NCBI RefSeq assembly: GCF_040327995.1
Contig: NZ_JBEPIJ010000003.1
Coordinates: 1 to 64,000, forward strand
Source of the DNA: Solimonas thermocellulolyticum
GTDB taxonomy: Bacteria; Pseudomonadota; Gammaproteobacteria; Nevskiales; Nevskiaceae
Reading direction: 5' to 3'
Length of the DNA stretch: 64,000 nt
Shown here: in pieces, positions 59,473 to 64,000 of the stretch
Layout: each line of letters begins with the position of its first letter
Numbering within the stretch: the first letter of the stretch is position 1
The notes under the pieces: model-generated
The model's input: only the letters and a program-made list of their open reading frames with translations
Databases searched by the model: none
Told to the model about the DNA's origin: nothing
Translations under genes and position numbers: made by a program

Positions 59473-61938
59473 ATGAGCAAGAACCTGGTCATCGTCGAGT
59501 CGCCCGCCAAGGCGAAGACGATCAAGAAGTATCTGGGCAAGGGCTTCGAGGTCCTCGCCTCCTACGGTCATGTGCGCGACCTCGTGCCCAAGGACGGCGC
59601 CGTCGACGTCACCAACGGCTTCGACATGAAGTACCAGGTGATCGAGCGCAACGAGAAGCACGTCAAGGCGATCGCCGCGGCGCTCAAGGACGCGGACGAA
59701 CTCTGGCTGGCCACCGACCCCGACCGCGAGGGCGAGGCGATCTCCTGGCATCTGGTCGAACTCCTGCGCGAGAAGAAGCTGCTCGCCAACAAGCCGGTCA
59801 AGCGCGTGGTGTTCTACGAGATCACCCAGCGCGAGGTGCAGAACGCGATTAAGAACCCGCGAGAGATTTCCGACGACCTGGTCAACGCGCAGCAGGCGCG
59901 GCGCGCGCTCGACTACCTCGTCGGCTTCAATCTGTCGCCGCTTTTGTGGCGCAAGGTGCAGCCGGGCCTGTCCGCCGGCCGCGTGCAGTCGCCGGCGCTG
60001 CGTCTGATCTGCGAGCGCGAGGAAGAGATCAAGGCCTTCGTCCCGCGCGAGTACTGGACACTTCAAGCCAGCGCGCAGAAGAAAGGCGAAAAGGACCCGC
60101 AGGCATTCACGGCCAAGCTGGTCGAGCTGCAAGGCCGCAAGGTCGAGCAGTTCACGCTGACCAACACGGTCGCGGCGCTGACCGCGAAGAACATCATCGC
60201 CAAGGCGGCAGAAGGCGAGCTGGTCGTCACCGCCGTGGACAAAAAACAGCGTCGGCGCAGTCCGGCGCCGCCGTTCACGACCTCGACGCTGCAGCAGGAA
60301 GCCAATCGCAAGCTCGGGTTTTCCGCGAGCCGCACGATGCGCGCGGCGCAGCAGCTCTACGAGGGCGTCGATCTGGGTGGCGAGACCGTGGGCCTGATCA
60401 CCTACATGCGCACCGACTCGGTGAGTCTCGCCCAGGATGCGCTCGCCGACATCCGCAAGACCATCGCCGCGCAGTTCGGCGCAAAGGCGCTGCCGGACGA
60501 GCCGCGTCACTACAAGACCAAGTCGAAGAACGCGCAGGAAGCGCACGAGGCGGTACGGCCGACCTTCGCCTCGCGCCTGCCCAAGGATGTCGCGCCGTTC
60601 CTGACGCCGGACCAGGCCAAGCTCTATGAACTGATCTGGAAGCGCACCATCGCCTGCCAGATGCAGCAGGCGGTGTTCGACACGGTCGCGGTGGAGCTGG
60701 CCGCCGGCGCGGGCAACACGTTCCGCGCCACTGGCTCGGTGCTGGTCGAGCCGGGATTCATCGCCGTGTACAGTCAAGGCACCGACACCCCCTCCGGCAA
60801 GGACGAGGACGAGGATGACAAGCGCCTGCCGGCACTCGAAGTCGGCGAGCGGGTCAAACTCCTCGATCTGATCGTCGACCAGCACTTCACCGAGCCGCCG
60901 CCCCGCTACACCGAGGCCAGCCTGGTCAAGACGCTGGAGGAGTACGACATCGGCCGGCCGTCGACCTATGCCAGCATCATCTCGACGCTGCTCGCGCGCG
61001 ATTACGTGCGTCTCGACGGCAAGGCCTTCGTGCCGACCGACGTCGGCATGATCGTCAACAAGTTTCTGACCGAACACTTCGCCCGCTACGTCGACTACGA
61101 GTTCACCGCGCATCTGGAGGACGATCTCGACGCGGTGTCGCGTGGCGAAAAGCAATGGAAGCCCTTGCTCGCCGAGTTCTGGCAGGCGTTCAAGCAGCGC
61201 ATCGACGAAAAGCAGGAGTTGAGCCGGTCGGAAGTGTCCGAGTCGCGCCAGCTCGGCATCGATCCGGTGTCCGGCAAGCCGGTGTCCGCGCGCCTCGGTC
61301 GTTACGGCCCTTACGTGCAGATCGGCACCAAGGATGATGCGGACAAGCCGCGCTTCGCCAGCTTGCGCGCCAATCAGCGCATCGACACCTTGACGCTGGA
61401 CGAGGCGCTGGCGCTGTTCGCCCTGCCGCGCAAGCTGGGTCAGTTGCCCAGCGGCGAGGAGGTCGAGGTCAACATCGGCCGTTTCGGCCCCTATGTGCGT
61501 TACGGGTCGAACTTCGTGTCCCTGAAGAAAGACGATGATCCGTACACCATCGAGCTGCCGCGTGCGATCGAACTGATCGAGCAGAAAGCCGCGGCGCTCG
61601 AGGCGGCGACGATCAAACGCTACGGCGACAGCGGCATCCGCATCGTCAAGGGGCGCTTCGGTCCGTACATCACCGACGGCAAGCGCCGTGCGCGCATCCC
61701 CAGGGGCCGCGACCCCGAGAGTCTGAGCGTGCTCGAGTGCGAGGCCTATCTCGCCGAGGCGGAAAAGCCGGCAGCTACGGTGCGCGCGCGCAAGGCCGCA
61801 GACAAGGACGTGGCCGCGACGGCCCCACCGAAGAAGGCTGCGAGCAAGGCACCGAACAACGCGGCGAAGAAAACGGCGAGCAAAGCCGCCAAGAAGGTGG
61901 CCAAGAAGGCCGTGAAGACGACTAAGGCGAAGCGCTGA
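59473..61938 (+). CDS. topA: DNA topoisomerase I
   Basis: An 821-residue type IA topoisomerase that relaxes negative supercoils. The TOPRIM part has IVESPAKAKTI near the start and DPDREGEAI near residue 81. Tyr311 in LITYMRTDS is the active site. Instead of the zinc ribbons found in E. coli it has three glycine-rich C-terminal repeats (RLGRYGPYV, IGRFGPYVR, KGRFGPYIT) and a Lys/Ala-rich tail of about 45 residues. I prefer the ATG at 59473 (MSKNLVIVES); the ATG at 59461 adds four residues. No strong ribosome site is seen for either. Confidence 0.94.
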   Translation: MSKNLVIVESPAKAKTIKKYLGKGFEVLASYGHVRDLVPKDGAVDVTNGFDMKYQVIERNEKHVKAIAAALKDADELWLATDPDREGEAISWHLVELLREKKLLANKPVKRVVFYEITQREVQNAIKNPREISDDLVNAQQARRALDYLVGFNLSPLLWRKVQPGLSAGRVQSPALRLICEREEEIKAFVPREYWTLQASAQKKGEKDPQAFTAKLVELQGRKVEQFTLTNTVAALTAKNIIAKAAEGELVVTAVDKKQRRRSPAPPFTTSTLQQEANRKLGFSASRTMRAAQQLYEGVDLGGETVGLITYMRTDSVSLAQDALADIRKTIAAQFGAKALPDEPRHYKTKSKNAQEAHEAVRPTFASRLPKDVAPFLTPDQAKLYELIWKRTIACQMQQAVFDTVAVELAAGAGNTFRATGSVLVEPGFIAVYSQGTDTPSGKDEDEDDKRLPALEVGERVKLLDLIVDQHFTEPPPRYTEASLVKTLEEYDIGRPSTYASIISTLLARDYVRLDGKAFVPTDVGMIVNKFLTEHFARYVDYEFTAHLEDDLDAVSRGEKQWKPLLAEFWQAFKQRIDEKQELSRSEVSESRQLGIDPVSGKPVSARLGRYGPYVQIGTKDDADKPRFASLRANQRIDTLTLDEALALFALPRKLGQLPSGEEVEVNIGRFGPYVRYGSNFVSLKKDDDPYTIELPRAIELIEQKAAALEAATIKRYGDSGIRIVKGRFGPYITDGKRRARIPRGRDPESLSVLECEAYLAEAEKPAATVRARKAADKDVAATAPPKKAASKAPNNAAKKTASKAAKKVAKKAVKTTKAKR

Positions 61939-61940
61939 AC

Positions 61941-62504
61941 ATGGCTTGGGACATTGCACCGTGGCATTTGCGCCGCGCGCTCGATGCGCTCGCGGACGGC
62001 GGCGTCATCGCCTGTCCGACCGAGGCAGTCTGGGGCTTGTCGTGCGACCCGCTCGACCGCCACGCGGTGCTGCGTCTGCTCGATCTCAAGCAGCGTGACT
62101 GGCGCAAGGGCCTGATCCTGGTCGCCGCCGCTTTCGACGATCTGCCCGACTTCGTCGAGCTGCCGTCGCACAACGCAATGAAACGCGCGACCGCGACCTG
62201 GCCGGGGCCGGCCACCTGGATCTTCCCCGCAGCGCCCGATGCGCCGCGCTGGCTCACCGGCGAGCACGACGGCATCGCCGTGCGCGTGACCGCGCATCCG
62301 CTGCTGCGCGCGCTGTGCGAACGCTTCGGCCCCCTGGTGTCGACCAGCGCCAACCGTAGCGGCCGACCGCCGGCGCGTTCGATCACCGAGGTGCGGCTGC
62401 AATTCCGTGACACGCTCGACGCCATCGTGCCCGGCGCGCTCGGTGGTCTGGCCAAGCCGACCACGATCCGCGACGTACAGACCGGGCACATCCTGCGCCG
62501 ATGA
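61941..62504 (+). CDS. tsaC: Threonylcarbamoyl-AMP synthase TsaC/YrdC
   Basis: A 187-residue YrdC-fold enzyme that makes threonylcarbamoyl-AMP for the tRNA t6A modification. VIACPTEAVWGLSCDP near residue 22 and LVSTSANRSGRPP near residue 132 are conserved. It starts two bases after the topA stop and overlaps hemF as ATGA. Confidence 0.92.
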   Translation: MAWDIAPWHLRRALDALADGGVIACPTEAVWGLSCDPLDRHAVLRLLDLKQRDWRKGLILVAAAFDDLPDFVELPSHNAMKRATATWPGPATWIFPAAPDAPRWLTGEHDGIAVRVTAHPLLRALCERFGPLVSTSANRSGRPPARSITEVRLQFRDTLDAIVPGALGGLAKPTTIRDVQTGHILRR

Positions 62505-63418
62505 GCGCGATCGACGCCGCCGCCGTCGAAACCTATCTGTGCGCGCTGCAGACCCGTATCTGCGATGCGCTGTCGGCGATCGACGGTGGTGCGTTTGCGA
62601 CCGACGACTGGCGCAAGCCCGCCGACAGCCCGCTGCAGGGGCGCGGATGCACGCGCGTGCTCAGCGACGGCGCGGTGTTCGAGCGTGCCGGGGTTGCGTT
62701 TTCGGACGTGAGCGGCGCGCGCCTGCCGCCCTCGGCCTCACAGAGCCGACCGGAACTGGTCGGCCGCGCGTTCCGCGCGATGGGCGTGTCGCTGGTGATC
62801 CATCCGCGCAATCCGCACGTGCCGACCGCGCACGCCAACGTGCGCTTCTTCGTCGCCGATGAGCCGGGCCAGACGCCGGTGTGGTGGTTCGGCGGCGGCT
62901 TCGACCTCACGCCCTACTACGGCTACGACGAGGACGCCCGCCACTGGCACGCCGCTGCGCGCGACGCCTGCGCGCCGTTCGGCGCGCACGTGTACCCGCG
63001 GCTCAAACGATGGTGCGACGAGTATTTCTTTCTCAAGCACCGCCTCGAGCCGCGCGGCATCGGCGGCTTGTTCTTCGACGACTGGCGCGAGGGCGGCTTC
63101 GATGCGAGCTTCGCACTGATGCGCAGCGTCGGCGATCACTTCCTGCCGGCCTATGTGCCGATCGTCGAGCGGCGCCGGCACACGCCTTACGGCGAGCGCG
63201 AGCGCGACTGGCAGCTCTACCGGCGCGGGCGCTACGTCGAGTTCAATCTGGTCTGGGACCGCGGAACGCTGTTCGGCCTGCAGTCCGGCGGCCGCACCGA
63301 ATCGATCTTGATGTCGATGCCGCCGCTCGCCGCCTGGCGCTACGACTACGCGCCGGAGCCGGGCTCGCCCGAGGCCGAGCTGTGCGAGCGCTATCTCAAG
63401 CCGCGGGACTGGGTCTAG
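62501..63418 (+). CDS. hemF: Oxygen-dependent coproporphyrinogen III oxidase
   Basis: A 305-residue aerobic enzyme of haem synthesis. Family segments are HPRNPHVPTAHANVRFF near residue 107, WWFGGGFDLTPYYGYDED near residue 127 and GRYVEFNLVWDRGTLFGL near residue 244. Full length. The tsaC-hemF order is as in Pseudomonas, where another gene lies in between. Confidence 0.96.
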   Translation: MSAIDAAAVETYLCALQTRICDALSAIDGGAFATDDWRKPADSPLQGRGCTRVLSDGAVFERAGVAFSDVSGARLPPSASQSRPELVGRAFRAMGVSLVIHPRNPHVPTAHANVRFFVADEPGQTPVWWFGGGFDLTPYYGYDEDARHWHAAARDACAPFGAHVYPRLKRWCDEYFFLKHRLEPRGIGGLFFDDWREGGFDASFALMRSVGDHFLPAYVPIVERRRHTPYGERERDWQLYRRGRYVEFNLVWDRGTLFGLQSGGRTESILMSMPPLAAWRYDYAPEPGSPEAELCERYLKPRDWV

Positions 63419-63511
63419 ACCAGACAGCGGCTGCAGCTCGCGGCTTGCAGGGCGGGGGCCTGCTTTGCTGTCACCGGCAGACTGCAACCGCCGTTGTTCT
63501 AAACTCGACCC

Positions 63512-64000
63512 ATGACCCTGACCGAACTGCGATATCTCGTGAACCTCGACAAGGAGCGGCACTTCGGCCGCGCCGCGGAGCGCTCCTTCGTCTCGCAGCC
63601 GACGCTGTCGGTCGCACTCAAGAAGCTCGAGGACGAGCTCGGCGTGATCCTGTTCGAGCGCAATCGCGGCGAGGCGCGGCCGACGCCGGTCGGCGAGCGC
63701 ATCATCGCGCAGGCGCGGCGCGTGCTGTCGGAGGCGCGGCTGATCGAGGATCTGGCGCGCGACGGCCGCGACGAGATCACCGGACCGCTGCGCCTGGGCG
63801 CGATCTACACCGTCGGCCCCTATCTGTTGCCGAGCCTGGTGCCGCTGCTGCGCCAGCGTGCGCCGCAGATGCCGCTCATCATCGAGGAGAACTTCACCGC
63901 CAAGCTGCTGGAGCAGTTGCGCGACAACGAGCTGGACGTGATCCTGGTCGCGCTGCCGGTGGATCTCAATGGCCTGCTGGCCTGGCCGGTCTACGACGAG
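63512..64000 (+). CDS. oxyR: OxyR-like LysR-family regulator (3' end missing)
   Basis: The first 163 residues of a LysR-type regulator. The HTH covers HFGRAAERSFVSQPTLSVALKKLE near residue 17, and the pattern GPLRLGAIYTVGPYLLPSLVP near residue 91 is typical of OxyR. OxyR senses hydrogen peroxide through a cysteine pair that would lie beyond the window, so the peroxide-sensing residues cannot be checked. Confidence 0.8.
   Translation, partial: MTLTELRYLVNLDKERHFGRAAERSFVSQPTLSVALKKLEDELGVILFERNRGEARPTPVGERIIAQARRVLSEARLIEDLARDGRDEITGPLRLGAIYTVGPYLLPSLVPLLRQRAPQMPLIIEENFTAKLLEQLRDNELDVILVALPVDLNGLLAWPVYDE

Noticed and set aside
1..64000. Insertion sequences, prophage genes, integrase or attachment sites
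   Set aside because: No transposase, integrase or phage protein is recognisable, and no pair of terminal inverted repeats with target duplication was seen. The gene fragments at 10783, 31691 and 54642 look like deletion relics.

Overview
The window is about two-thirds G+C, densely packed and has no tRNA or rRNA gene that I can see. Gene content and order point to a gammaproteobacterium, most likely the Nevskiales/Solimonadaceae/Steroidobacter area: a fmt-def / lysM-dprA-smg-topA-tsaC-hemF neighbourhood, trkA-trkH, engB beside cytochrome c4 and dsbA, a split B12-dependent ribonucleotide reductase, and a wax-ester-synthase/DUF1302/acyl-CoA-dehydrogenase lipid cluster. The taxonomic placement is an inference.

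Layout. 1-10770 (+): a tightly packed operon for a hydrophobic substrate, with a RoxA-like diheme cytochrome c (5' end outside the window), an HTH-GXWXG-DUF4334 fusion, a large DUF1302 outer-membrane protein, an alpha/beta hydrolase with an altered triad, a wax ester synthase/DGAT, two acyl-CoA dehydrogenases and an SDR. A nitronate monooxygenase stub follows. 10874-13972 (-): retropepsin-like protease, inactive-transglutaminase 7TM protein and RimK-like ATP-grasp ligase. 14060-16794 (-): a doubly degenerate GGDEF-EAL protein and engB. 16963-19229 (+): cytochrome c4, dsbA and an M14 peptidase. 19325-24791 (-): an L,D-transpeptidase and a TPR protein that share an NTF2-like tail, an LpxL-type acyltransferase, an AtoE-type transporter and a queuosine-precursor transporter. 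25116-31326 (-): a TraT-like lipoprotein, then the N-acetylglutaminylglutamine amide (NAGGN) osmolyte operon headed by a MarR regulator with a clear promoter and twin operator boxes.

31383-42813: a potassium-channel relic, a cyclic-nucleotide-binding protein, the pnt transhydrogenase, nrdJa/nrdJb, an MHS-family transporter, a small lipoprotein, a frameshifted OmpA-family gene and thrB. 42978-45858 (-): trkH and trkA. 45910-54586: an AraC-type regulator, itself apparently frameshifted, divergent from a three-gene operon of large lipoproteins. The first and third of these have a neutral-ceramidase-like fold. This block lies between trkA and fmt, where many relatives carry rsmB, and a glycosidase relic marks its right edge. 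54942-63418: fmt, def, a LysM protein, dprA, smg, topA, tsaC and hemF. The start of an oxyR-like gene runs off the right end.

The least described systems are the ceramidase-like lipoprotein operon at 47242-54586 and the cytochrome/DUF4334/DUF1302 lipid operon at 1-10770. The NAGGN operon, Trk uptake and possibly the retropepsin/ligase cluster together suggest attention to osmotic stress. Three apparent single-locus frameshifts (two in the OmpA gene, one in the AraC gene) mean that either recent gene decay or assembly indels must be kept in mind.
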